DNA of 9,376 nucleotides from Planctomycetota bacterium (GTDB taxonomy: Bacteria; Planctomycetota; Phycisphaerae; UBA1845; PWPN01), in NCBI GenBank assembly GCA_016209665.1, contig JACQVT010000490.1, forward strand, positions 1 to 9,376, given 5' to 3'. The position numbers and the translations under genes were made by a program. Within the stretch, counting starts at the first letter, position 1; the number at the start of each line of letters is the position of its first letter. Under the pieces are notes generated by a model, which did not search any database, had not been told where the DNA came from, and saw only the letters and a list, made by a program, of their open reading frames with translations. Positions 1 through 6,570 of the stretch are shown here, piece by piece.

Positions 1-996
1 CATGTGGATGTCGTTTACCTTGACGATCACTTGTTCCTGGTCAAAACTCACCACCGTGCCCAGGCTACCGTTGACCAGGACCGGAGGGGAAATGTTCGCG
101 CACACCAGAACGCGAGCGCCCACCTTGACCTCTACGCTCTCGGGGACTGGCCCATTTCCCCAGTCCTCCGGCCAGTCTTCCTTGGTGGCGAGATACGTCC
201 CCTTAGGACCAGGCAATCGGTTGAATTTGGCTGTGTTGATGCCACTCGCGCGCTGGTTAGTGGTCACCAACGAGACGCCCCCCTCCGGTGTCTCTGGAGC
301 CACCCGGGAGTTCAGGAGTGCGAAGTCCTCCGGCTGCATCCGGCCCTCGCGGAGTCGTGCCAGAGAAGTGACAAAGCTCTCCTCCTGATGGGTTTGCCGA
401 AAGATGCGTTTCAACGTGACGCGTTGGAACCGACTGCACCTGAATGCGTGAGCGTCATAAAACCACGGAGACTCCCAACCCTCCTCCCATTGGCCGTTGA
501 ATGCTGGCAGAACCTCATCATCGACGATGGGCGGAAGCTGCAGTACATCTCCGAACAAGCCGATTTGGACGCCACCGAAGGGTTCGCCCGGTCGTGGGCC
601 TTCGTCACGCAGCCGCGCATCGATGGCATCGAACACGTCCGCTCGGAGCATCGATACCTCATCAATCAGCAAAGCCTCCAGTCCTCGAAAGGCCTGACGC
701 CTAGCCTCCGCTTGTTCCGGGCCTTCCTGGCGGAGCTGCAGACCGTTGCGTCGCTGCAAGCCCAGACTGAGCCCGAGGAAGCTGTGAATCGTTTTCCCGC
801 CCGCCTGTCGAGCAGCCAAACCCGTCGGCGCAAGTACCTGAACACGCTTGCGTGCGCTCTGGACGAGCCGTTGAAGCAGCATGCTCTTGCCCGTACCCGC
901 ACTACCGAGGACAAGGAAGTTCTGACCAGTGCTACAAAGAAGCTCGACGCGCCTCGATTCGTCCGTCGACTGAGATGGTGTGGGATTCTCCGCCAA
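1..996 (-). CDS. PIF1/RecD-like superfamily 1B DNA helicase, C-terminus cut by the window edge
   Basis: This is an ATP-dependent DNA helicase of the PIF1/RecD2 type, expected to unwind DNA in the cytoplasm. The frame is open for 332 codons to the left edge. In order it shows Walker A GSAGTGKS (residues 31-38), APTGLAA with a following GGKTIHSFLG (56-75), Walker B LLIDEVSM (109-116), the motif III-type GDVLQLPP (149-156), VTTNQRASGIN (244-254) and a C-terminal GARVLVCAN..LVNGSLGTVV stretch (293-316) typical of the UvrD_C_2-like 2B/SH3 region. An in-frame TAG at 1066-1068 limits the start, and no ATG or GTG lies between it and Walker A. TTG at 996 has GAGGAG 7 bases upstream; TTG at 1011 is the alternative. 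The final part is missing, so total length is unknown. Sampled third-position GC is lower than in neighbouring genes. PIF1 and RecD2 cannot be separated firmly from this fragment. Confidence 0.9.
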   Translation of the reverse strand, partial: MAENPTPSQSTDESRRVELLCSTGQNFLVLGSAGTGKSMLLQRLVQSARKRVQVLAPTGLAARQAGGKTIHSFLGLSLGLQRRNGLQLRQEGPEQAEARRQAFRGLEALLIDEVSMLRADVFDAIDARLRDEGPRPGEPFGGVQIGLFGDVLQLPPIVDDEVLPAFNGQWEEGWESPWFYDAHAFRCSRFQRVTLKRIFRQTHQEESFVTSLARLREGRMQPEDFALLNSRVAPETPEGGVSLVTTNQRASGINTAKFNRLPGPKGTYLATKEDWPEDWGNGPVPESVEVKVGARVLVCANISPPVLVNGSLGTVVSFDQEQVIVKVNDIHM

Positions 997-1003
997 GGTC
1001 CAT

Positions 1004-1009
1004 CTCCTC
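1004..1009 (-). promoter_or_regulatory. Shine-Dalgarno site selecting the TTG start of the helicase
   Basis: The minus strand reads GAGGAG here, followed by seven bases and then TTG at 996-994 in the helicase frame. An ATG at 1003-1001 directly abuts this site but is in another frame that closes after 23 codons, so it is not the helicase start. The spacing makes TTG 996 the best-supported initiation codon. Confidence 0.5.
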
Positions 1010-1106
1010 AAGAACCGAATTGCAGCGGCTCCTCGCGTTCGCTGCCTGATGACCGCCGCACCTCGCTATTCTTGGCCCGCGTTCATCAGCGGTTCCATCT
1101 CTGTCT

Positions 1107-1469
1107 TCACTGGCCGAGGCCGCGGGGCACCTCATAGAGCGGGGCCATCGAGCCGATGAGCATGGCGACGATGACACCCGTGGCGAGCACGGCGGCGGCC
1201 AGGGCCAGGGCGGCCAACAGCGGCCGACACGGCTTGAACATGATCGCTGCAATACCCAGCAGCAGGCCCGGCACGGGCAGCATCGGGAGTTCAGCCTGGT
1301 ATTCGAGCCCCTTGAGCACCCACGGAGCGGGCGTAACGTTCATCCCGTGGAGCGTCTCGGCAAGCTTGGGCAAGGCCATCCGGCTCAGCACGATGGCCGC
1401 TCCGATCGCCACGACCGAAATGGCGATCGCCTTGGCGGCCAGAAACAACGACCACTTCTCACTTCTCAC
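1107..1469 (-). CDS. Small three-helix membrane protein, function unknown
   Basis: This is a 120-aa hydrophobic protein that I do not recognise with certainty. Three likely membrane segments are visible at about residues 8-28, 62-78 and 84-108. Between the first and second is a polar loop containing LPKLAETLHGMNV and a Pro-Trp. It starts with GTG three bases after the nth stop and in the same frame, so it is probably translationally coupled to nth. Its first codons lie inside a 7-bp tandem repeat. A sampled stretch has 16 of 19 codons ending in G or C, as expected of a real gene here. The loop and the C-terminal helix ending in PLYEV recall, weakly, the membrane hairpin of GspF/PilC proteins, but it is far too short to be a full GspF. 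This is inference only. Confidence 0.65.
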   Translation of the reverse strand: MRSEKWSLFLAAKAIAISVVAIGAAIVLSRMALPKLAETLHGMNVTPAPWVLKGLEYQAELPMLPVPGLLLGIAAIMFKPCRPLLAALALAAAVLATGVIVAMLIGSMAPLYEVPRGLGQ

Positions 1470-1478
1470 TTCTCACTT
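1454..1478. repeat. 7-bp tandem repeat across the nth stop / membrane-protein start
   Basis: The plus strand has three copies of ACTTCTC (1454-1460, 1461-1467, 1468-1474) followed by a partial ACTT. On the coding (minus) strand this gives repeated GAGAAGT units. These supply the nth TGA (1475-1473), the downstream GTG start (1469-1467) and purine-rich sequence that may serve as a weak ribosome binding site. Because the unit is not a multiple of three, gain or loss of a copy would change the relation between the two reading frames. Confidence 0.8.
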
Positions 1479-2240
1479 CGGACGCTTCTTTCCCGGCTTG
1501 CCCCCGCCGCTTGGCTCGAACGTGAACGCGGCCGGACACAGCTTGTTCAACGTGCACTCGAGGCACTTGGGCTTTCGGGCCTGACAGATCCCCCGGCCGT
1601 GCCAGATCAGCGCATGCCCGGTGAACGTCCATTCCGGCTGGGGCAGCACCTGCATCAGGTCCTGCTCGATCTTGACCGCGTCCTTCTCGTCCTTGCTGGT
1701 CCAGGTCAGGCCGAGCCGATGGGCCAGTCGGCCCACGTGCGTGTCGACAACCACGCCCTCGTTCTTGCCGAACCAGGTGCCCAGCACGACGTTGGCCGTC
1801 TTGCGGGCGACGCCCGGAAGCTCGATCAGCTCTTCCATCGTCTGTGGTACCTGGCCGCCGAACCGCTCGGCGATCGCCTTGCAGGCCCCGATGATACTCC
1901 GGGTCTTGTTCCGGAAGAAACCGGTCGTGTAGATGATCTTTTCCACTTCGGCCGGCTCGGCGGCGGCGAGGTCGGCAGCGGTGGGATACCGGCCGAACAG
2001 GACGGGCGTGACCTTGTTGACCGTCTCGTCGGTGGACTGGGCGGACAGGATGGTGGCGATCAGCAACTGCAGCGGGTCGTCGTGGCGGAGGGCGCAGGTC
2101 GCGTCGGGATACAGCTTCCTGAGTCCCGCGATGATCTTCTCCGCGCGCTTACGTCGGGCCTGGATCGTCCCGCCAGGTCGCGTCGGTGGTGGCGACCCGC
2201 GGCTCTTTGCCGAACCACGCTTCGGTTTTTTCGTGGGCAT
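1473..2240 (-). CDS. nth: Endonuclease III (DNA glycosylase/AP lyase)
   Basis: Base-excision-repair enzyme that removes oxidised pyrimidines and cleaves the resulting abasic site in the cytoplasm. The 255-aa product shows the helix-hairpin-helix ELPGVARKTANVVLGTWFG (140-158) with the catalytic lysine K147, then VVVDTHVGRLAHRLG (163-177) with the catalytic aspartate D166. The C-terminal [4Fe-4S] cluster motif is C-x6-C-x2-C-x5-C (C219, C226, C229, C235). ATG at 2240 is chosen because AGGA lies seven bases upstream. The frame is open to an ATG at 2297, but those extra 19 residues lack a site and do not resemble the family. Compared with the short E. coli enzyme it has a lysine/arginine/proline-rich N-terminal extension of about 30 residues and a basic C-terminal tail. 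It sits 74 bp after the esterase gene and 3 bp before the small membrane-protein gene. Confidence 0.95.
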   Translation of the reverse strand: MPTKKPKRGSAKSRGSPPPTRPGGTIQARRKRAEKIIAGLRKLYPDATCALRHDDPLQLLIATILSAQSTDETVNKVTPVLFGRYPTAADLAAAEPAEVEKIIYTTGFFRNKTRSIIGACKAIAERFGGQVPQTMEELIELPGVARKTANVVLGTWFGKNEGVVVDTHVGRLAHRLGLTWTSKDEKDAVKIEQDLMQVLPQPEWTFTGHALIWHGRGICQARKPKCLECTLNKLCPAAFTFEPSGGGKPGKKRPK

Positions 2241-2314
2241 TGTGTCGTCCTGTTCAGCACGCAGAACCGCCGTCCCGCCGTCGTCGCACGCCGGCATTCG
2301 ACGAGGGTGCTATC

Positions 2315-3307
2315 TCACTCCGGCCTGCTGGCGATCCGTCTGACGAAGTCCGAGCCAATCGTCGGCGCTCCTTTCAGGTACCCCAACGAAGCCAGGAACC
2401 GATCGGCATGAGCCATCGTCTCCACGAAGTATCGCGATTGATCCGGGCTTCTCAAGTTGAAGAAGCCGTGTCCCTGTCCATCGAAGCCGACCAATTCGCA
2501 ACGATTCCCGGCCGCTCTCATCGCCTCGCGGAAGGCCTCGATCGACGCGTAGGGGATCAGGGAGTCGCTTTTGCCGTGAAAGATGATCGTCGGCGGCAGG
2601 CCCGAGCGCAGGTGATCCATGGGCGACAGGTTGACCGGGTCGGTCCCCGCCCGGGCCAACAACCCCTGGGTCCGCTCCGCCGGGTCCTTGCCTTTGAACT
2701 TCTCGAGCGTCAGATCAAGCGGCGGATTGAACAGAACCAGTGCCTTGGGCCGACAACTGACTGTCTTGGCGTTGTCGCTCGAGATGTCTTCCAGGCATGC
2801 GGTGGCTGCGGCGAGATGGCCGCCCGCCGATCCGCCCCCCGCCGCGATCCGATCGGGGTCGATCCCGAGCCGCCCGGCATTGGCGCGGATCCATCGGACG
2901 GCCGACTGGGCATCGGCGACACAGTCCACGACCCGGGCCTGCTGCCGGTCGTAAACCCGATAATCGGCGCTGATGGCCACCATCCCCCGGCTGGCCAGAT
3001 ACCGGCACTGCGGAACGAATTGCCCCGGTGAGCCCGACTTCCAGCCCCCACCGAAGAAGAACACGATCGCCGGCCGGCGACCACCACCCTCGCGGCTCTC
3101 CGATCGGAACACGTACAGCTTCAGATCAACGTCCCCGATCGTCTTGTAGATCTCACTCTGCGCTCCGTCGAGCCCGTCGGGGGCGGGCCGTGACCGCGCG
3201 GCATTGGCGCTGTCTCGCGGCTTCCGCTTCGTCTGCGCCGCTTGTGTATGGACACAGACTCCCACCACGACGATCAGGACCCAGGCCGTCCGCGAACGCA
3301 TCTGCAT
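2315..3307 (-). CDS. Secreted alpha/beta-hydrolase (esterase, BD-FAE/acetylesterase-like)
   Basis: This is a carboxylester hydrolase exported by a signal peptide: MQMRSR, a hydrophobic core at 8-20, and cleavage probably after TQA near residue 23. The alpha/beta-hydrolase core follows: the oxyanion loop FFFGGGWKSG (83-92), DYRVYD (115-120), the nucleophile elbow GGGSAGG with S160, the acid D248 in HGKSDSLIPY, and the base H280 in GQGHGFFN. The family commonly has HGGGW at the oxyanion loop; here the first position is Phe (F85). I recall the same variant in planctomycete homologues. ATG 3307 is chosen because AAGGAG lies eight bases upstream; GTG at 3310 and ATG at 3301 are alternatives. It starts 27 bp after the RNase stop, so the two are probably co-transcribed. 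Substrate is unknown; acetyl or feruloyl esters of plant or algal polysaccharides are plausible by family. Confidence 0.88.
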   Translation of the reverse strand: MQMRSRTAWVLIVVVGVCVHTQAAQTKRKPRDSANAARSRPAPDGLDGAQSEIYKTIGDVDLKLYVFRSESREGGGRRPAIVFFFGGGWKSGSPGQFVPQCRYLASRGMVAISADYRVYDRQQARVVDCVADAQSAVRWIRANAGRLGIDPDRIAAGGGSAGGHLAAATACLEDISSDNAKTVSCRPKALVLFNPPLDLTLEKFKGKDPAERTQGLLARAGTDPVNLSPMDHLRSGLPPTIIFHGKSDSLIPYASIEAFREAMRAAGNRCELVGFDGQGHGFFNLRSPDQSRYFVETMAHADRFLASLGYLKGAPTIGSDFVRRIASRPE

Positions 3308-3334
3308 CACGCTGACTCCTTTTGGGTTCTTGCC

Positions 3335-4744
3335 CTACCCGATCTCCCAACTCTGCCCCGGCTCGGGGATCGCGACGTTCGCGCAGCCCGCCTGTCGCAT
3401 CGAATCGGCCAGCTTTTCGGCCTGGTCGATTTCGCCGTGGACCAGGAATGCCTGGCGGACCGTACCCGCCAGCGGCCGAACGGCGTCCAGCAACTCTTTC
3501 GCGTTGGCGTGGGCGCTGAAGCCGTTGAGCACCTCGACCTTGGCCCGTACCTGGTAGATCTCGCCGAAGATCTTCACCTCGCGAACCTTCTCGACGAGCC
3601 GGCGGCCCAGCGTATTAGCGGCTTGGTAGCCGACGATGAGCACCGTGTTGTTGGGGTTCTCGATGTTATTCTTGAGGTGGTGCAGGATGCGGCCCACTTC
3701 GCACATTCCGCTGGCCGAGATGATGATCATCGGCTCGCGGCGGTCGTGCAGGGCCTTGCTCTGCTCGACGTCGCCGATGTATTCGCAGCCGTCGCAGGCG
3801 AACATGTCGCCGGTCACTCGGCGGAGGGCCTCGGCTTCTCGGTCGTACACCTCGGGGTGCCGGCGGAACACCTCCGTCGCGTGCAGAGCCAGCGGGCTGT
3901 CGACGATCACCGGGACGGGCTTGTGAATCCTGCCCTCTCGGAGGAGCAGATGATAGTCGTAGACGATCACCTGGGTCCGTCCCACCGCGAACGACGGGAT
4001 GATGACCTTGCCGCCGCGGGCAACGGTCTCGTTGACGTTCTCGGCCAACTGGTCGCGGGCCCCGGGGGGTTCGGGCGTCACGCGGCCGCCGTAGGTGCTT
4101 TCACAGATCAGGTAGTCGCACTCGGGCAGCGGTTCGGGATCGCGCAGGATCTCCATGCCCGCCCGACCGCGGTCGCCGCTGAACGTCACGCGGATGCTGC
4201 CTTGGCCGTTGCCGCGGTCGATGTCCACGCTCACGCTGGCCGACCCGAGCATATGGCCCGCCTCGACAAAGCGGGCTCGCACGCCGGGCAGGACCTCGAA
4301 CGGCCGATCCATCGGCCGGGGTTGCAGCAGCCGCACCGCTGCCTTGGCGTCTTCCAGGTCGTACAACGGGTCGATCGGCGGATCGCCCCGGCGGACGCGC
4401 TTCTTATTCCAGTAGACCGCATCTTCCTGTTGGATGTGGGCGGAGTCGGCCAGCATGATGTCCACGAGGTCGCACGTCGGCGGCGTGGCATAGATCGGAC
4501 CCTCGAAGCCGTCGCGGACCAGGCGCGGCAGCTTGCCGCAGTGGTCGATGTGGGCGTGCGAGAGGACGACGGCGTCGATCTTGCCCGGCGGGCAGGGGAA
4601 CGAGGCGTTCTTGGCGTTGGCCTCGCTGCGTTTGCCCTGGAACAGTCCGCAATCCAGGGCGATGGTGTGGCCGTCCACTTCCAGCAGGTGCATGGACCCC
4701 GTGACTTCCCGTGCCGCCCCGTGGAACCGCAATCGCACCGCCAT
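3335..4744 (-). CDS. Beta-CASP metallo-beta-lactamase-fold ribonuclease (CPSF/TTHA0252-like)
   Basis: This is a zinc-dependent RNase of the beta-CASP family, cytoplasmic, expected to process or degrade RNA. The 469-aa protein contains motif 1 D31 (ALDCGLFQG), motif 2 HAHIDH (63-68), motif 3 H164 in GHMLGSAS, and motif 4 D191 in FSGDRGR. The beta-CASP part has motif A E215 in ESTYGGR, PSFAVGRTQ (250-258), motif B around H355/H356 (GRILHHL), and motif C H412 in GFSAHA, which opens the C-terminal RMMBL region. All metal-binding positions are present, and the length fits the single-chain bacterial/archaeal CPSF-like enzymes rather than the longer RNase J. ATG 4744 has AGGGAG four bases upstream. 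It heads the run RNase-esterase-nth-membrane protein. RNA rather than DNA as substrate is inferred from the family. Confidence 0.93.
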   Translation of the reverse strand: MAVRLRFHGAAREVTGSMHLLEVDGHTIALDCGLFQGKRSEANAKNASFPCPPGKIDAVVLSHAHIDHCGKLPRLVRDGFEGPIYATPPTCDLVDIMLADSAHIQQEDAVYWNKKRVRRGDPPIDPLYDLEDAKAAVRLLQPRPMDRPFEVLPGVRARFVEAGHMLGSASVSVDIDRGNGQGSIRVTFSGDRGRAGMEILRDPEPLPECDYLICESTYGGRVTPEPPGARDQLAENVNETVARGGKVIIPSFAVGRTQVIVYDYHLLLREGRIHKPVPVIVDSPLALHATEVFRRHPEVYDREAEALRRVTGDMFACDGCEYIGDVEQSKALHDRREPMIIISASGMCEVGRILHHLKNNIENPNNTVLIVGYQAANTLGRRLVEKVREVKIFGEIYQVRAKVEVLNGFSAHANAKELLDAVRPLAGTVRQAFLVHGEIDQAEKLADSMRQAGCANVAIPEPGQSWEIG

Positions 4745-4796
4745 AACGCTCCCTTTGAATCAATCGGGCCGGCGACGATGCACCGGCTTGCGACAA

Positions 4797-4824
4797 ATGA
4801 TACCTCATGACCCGGTGAAACCAA
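4797..4824 (-). promoter_or_regulatory. Possible promoter of the beta-CASP RNase gene
   Basis: On the minus strand TTGGTT (4824-4819) and TATCAT (4802-4797) are separated by 16 bases, which would give a leader of roughly 45 bases before ATG 4744. The -10 matches 5 of 6 consensus bases and the -35 only 3 of 6. A transcript from here would cover the RNase and probably the genes downstream. Sequence resemblance only. Confidence 0.3.
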
Positions 4825-4899
4825 GACCGTGGTCGGTCCGCGGGTATAGGGTGGCGGATGACGGCACCGGACGGCCTCGAAGGAGAGAACCCGAGCGAG

Positions 4900-5055
4900 T
4901 CACCGATTCAGCACGAGCAACTTGTAGAGATGCCAGGCATACAGCCCCAGGGTGACCGTGCCCGCGGCAGTGATGAGGGTGAGACCTACCGCCACTGCGA
5001 GACAGCCGATCGAGGGACGGCGTTGATTTGCGGCAGCCATGGAACGACGCCCCAT
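4900..5055 (-). CDS. Small single-pass membrane protein, function unknown
   Basis: A 51-aa frame starts MGRRSMAAANQRRPSIG, continues with a hydrophobic segment at about residues 17-36, and ends WHLYKLLVLNR. The arginine-rich start followed by one helix suggests a small inner-membrane protein with a short tail outside, or an uncleaved signal anchor. ATG 5055 is preceded by GGGAG four bases upstream; the in-frame ATG at 5040 would give 46 aa. It lies between the glycosidase-like gene (128 bp upstream) and the RNase gene (155 bp downstream) on the same strand. No homologue is recognised. Support is the start context, the clean hydrophobic profile and the lack of any other gene in the interval. 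It could still be chance. Confidence 0.5.
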   Translation of the reverse strand: MGRRSMAAANQRRPSIGCLAVAVGLTLITAAGTVTLGLYAWHLYKLLVLNR

Positions 5056-5183
5056 CGTGCTCCCATAACAGTGTATCACATCTGTGGCGCAACGGGAGCT
5101 GAATAGCCGTTTTCGACGCCTTGATTGAATGAAGAGGATCGCACTTGTCGCGGCACATCAGTCACCCTGCCCTGATTCGTTCC

Positions 5184-6506
5184 TCACCAGCGGCACAGGG
5201 GGTCGGCGGATCGCCCCTGGCCACTAAAGCATCGCTGAAAGATGGCGAAGTCCATCTGGTCCACGTCGACGTCGCTGTCCAGTCGGGTGTCGAGGCAGTC
5301 GGACAGCCATTGAGGGATCGCAGGCCCGGTGGCACAGTCGCGGAAGTGGTCGAAGTCGGCGGCGTCCACGTCGCCGTCGCGGTCGAAATCGGCCGGCACC
5401 GGCCAGCCGCGCGTGCCGACGAGACCAGCCGGGTAGCGCATGTCCACCGTCTGCTCGAACGCCGTGAATAAATCATTCGGATCGCCCAGCGGATATCCCT
5501 CGCCAAGGTAGTACTCCACCGAGAACGGGTTCCAGATGCCGGTGTTCTGCTGGTTGGAGTCGTACACGAACCAGGTCATCCCGATGATGTTGTGGTGGCC
5601 TAGCCCCTGGTTCCACGTGTTCACGTCGGCGAAGGCCTCGCGGCAGAACGCGGCGGCGGCTGCCTCCTCGGTGAGGTTGCCGGGCTGAGCGTAGATGCCC
5701 ATCTCGGTCATGTACACCGGCCGGTCGCGAAGGCCCTTCGCGTCGATGACCTGCAGTTGTGAGGCAAACTGATCGTGGAAACTGATCCACATGCGGGCGT
5801 AAGCGTGAATCGCGAAGCCGTCGATCTCCTCGTGCGGCACGGCGTCGATCGCCTCGGCCAGCCAGTCGTTGCTGGTCGGGTTCGGCGCCACCGGTGTAAA
5901 CAGGACGACGTGCGGGCCGAGCCGGCTCGATCGGGCACTGGTATGAATGGCGTTCCGCACGCTTCGATAGATGGCGGCATAGTCCGCCGGTGGAATGGTG
6001 CCGTCGGGCCAGTGCTCGTAGGCGCCGATGTGGTTGGGCTCGTTACCGATAACCCAGATGTGGCAAAAATCCGCCAGCGTGTTGACGAGGTCGACCACTG
6101 CCGCCGGCCATCCCGGCGAGTCGGGATTGCCTGGTGCCGGCACGGTCTCCGACCAACGGTAGTCGACTCGAGTGATCACGGTCATGTTCTGCTGCGTCGC
6201 GAGGTGGGCGTAGAGAGGGAGGATGTACCACGGCCCCCAGAAGTATCCCTCGTGCGTGAGCAGCGTTTCAAGGTCCCAGCCGCCGTAGGCCGGGCAGTCC
6301 AACAGCGTCGCGGGCGTCTGGTCGATCGACTGGCCCTGCGTGTAGCCCCACCAGTGGATGCCGTATAGCGCGGCGGAGTCCGCACGTCCGATCGAGTTCG
6401 CTGCCAGCGCAACCACCAACATCACGCTGCCGGCTGGACACCTGCCCCTGATTTCGATACCGGCTGATCTCACCGAGAAGCCCCCCACCGTCGCCCCCGC
6501 GGGCAT
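5184..6506 (-). CDS. Secreted TIM-barrel glycoside hydrolase-like protein with C-terminal EF-hand (dockerin-like) tail
   Basis: A 440-aa exported protein with the strand pattern of a clan GH-A beta/alpha barrel: GIHWWG (49-54), ITRVDYRW (111-118), WVIGNEPN (151-158) with candidate acid/base E156, FAIHAYA (231-237), VYMTEMGIY (264-272) with candidate nucleophile E268, and GMTWFVY (309-315). The two glutamates are 112 residues apart, at the ends of strands as expected for beta-4 and beta-7. The specific GH family is not recognised. The tail (371-440) holds two calcium-loop-like stretches, DFDRDGDVDAADF (373-385) and DSDVDVDQMDF (410-420), plus four cysteines, as in planctomycete dockerin-like tails. 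The N-terminus to about residue 46 (ending RADSA) acts as a weak export signal. ATG 6506 has no clear ribosome site, and ATG 6422 (M29) is a possible start. It is transcribed divergently from the sulfotransferase. Confidence 0.82.
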   Translation of the reverse strand: MPAGATVGGFSVRSAGIEIRGRCPAGSVMLVVALAANSIGRADSAALYGIHWWGYTQGQSIDQTPATLLDCPAYGGWDLETLLTHEGYFWGPWYILPLYAHLATQQNMTVITRVDYRWSETVPAPGNPDSPGWPAAVVDLVNTLADFCHIWVIGNEPNHIGAYEHWPDGTIPPADYAAIYRSVRNAIHTSARSSRLGPHVVLFTPVAPNPTSNDWLAEAIDAVPHEEIDGFAIHAYARMWISFHDQFASQLQVIDAKGLRDRPVYMTEMGIYAQPGNLTEEAAAAAFCREAFADVNTWNQGLGHHNIIGMTWFVYDSNQQNTGIWNPFSVEYYLGEGYPLGDPNDLFTAFEQTVDMRYPAGLVGTRGWPVPADFDRDGDVDAADFDHFRDCATGPAIPQWLSDCLDTRLDSDVDVDQMDFAIFQRCFSGQGRSADPLCRW

Positions 6507-6523
6507 ATGATCGACGTGTCCCG

Positions 6524-6529
6524 ATTATA
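6524..6529 (-). promoter_or_regulatory. Perfect -10 box (TATAAT) before the glycosidase-like gene
   Basis: The minus strand reads TATAAT at 6529-6524, 17 bases before ATG 6506. Nothing like TTGACA lies at 16-18 bases upstream; that space is filled by the 17-bp inverted repeat at 6535-6551. If used, the leader before ATG 6506 would be only about 10 bases and lack a ribosome site. That points either to near-leaderless initiation or to the later ATG at 6422. Confidence 0.4.
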
Positions 6530-6534
6530 ACGTC

Positions 6535-6551
6535 CCGGGCCGGTGGCCCGG
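6535..6551. promoter_or_regulatory. Perfect 17-bp inverted repeat in the divergent control region
   Basis: CCGGGCC, a GGT spacer, and GGCCCGG form an exact 7-bp dyad between the TATAAT box of the minus-strand gene and the -35 element of the plus-strand gene. There is no T tract on either side, so it does not look like an intrinsic terminator. Its place suggests an operator or activator site controlling one or both divergent genes, though a GC-rich dyad can arise by chance in DNA of this composition. Confidence 0.4.
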
Positions 6552-6570
6552 CGTGCGAAACCACCGGAAA

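Noticed and set aside
4..1137. Long plus-strand open frame of 377 codons
   Set aside because: It lies antisense to the helicase, whose minus-strand frame carries all expected helicase motifs; the plus-strand translation has no recognisable domain.
1347..2411. Plus-strand open frames over nth and into the esterase
   Set aside because: Antisense to endonuclease III with intact catalytic and iron-sulfur residues; no domain visible on the plus strand.
3242..4810. Plus-strand open frame of 522 codons
   Set aside because: It mirrors the beta-CASP RNase on the opposite strand; such long antisense frames are common in GC-rich DNA and its translation is low-complexity.
4825..4838. Hairpin GACCG-TGGT-CGGTC downstream of the small membrane-protein gene as a terminator
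   Set aside because: Only a 5-bp stem and no proper T tract follows on either strand.
4805..5158. Minus-strand frame of 117 codons
   Set aside because: Low-complexity Arg/Ser/His translation without domain; the other minus frame in the same place (4900-5055) gives a coherent membrane helix and a ribosome site.
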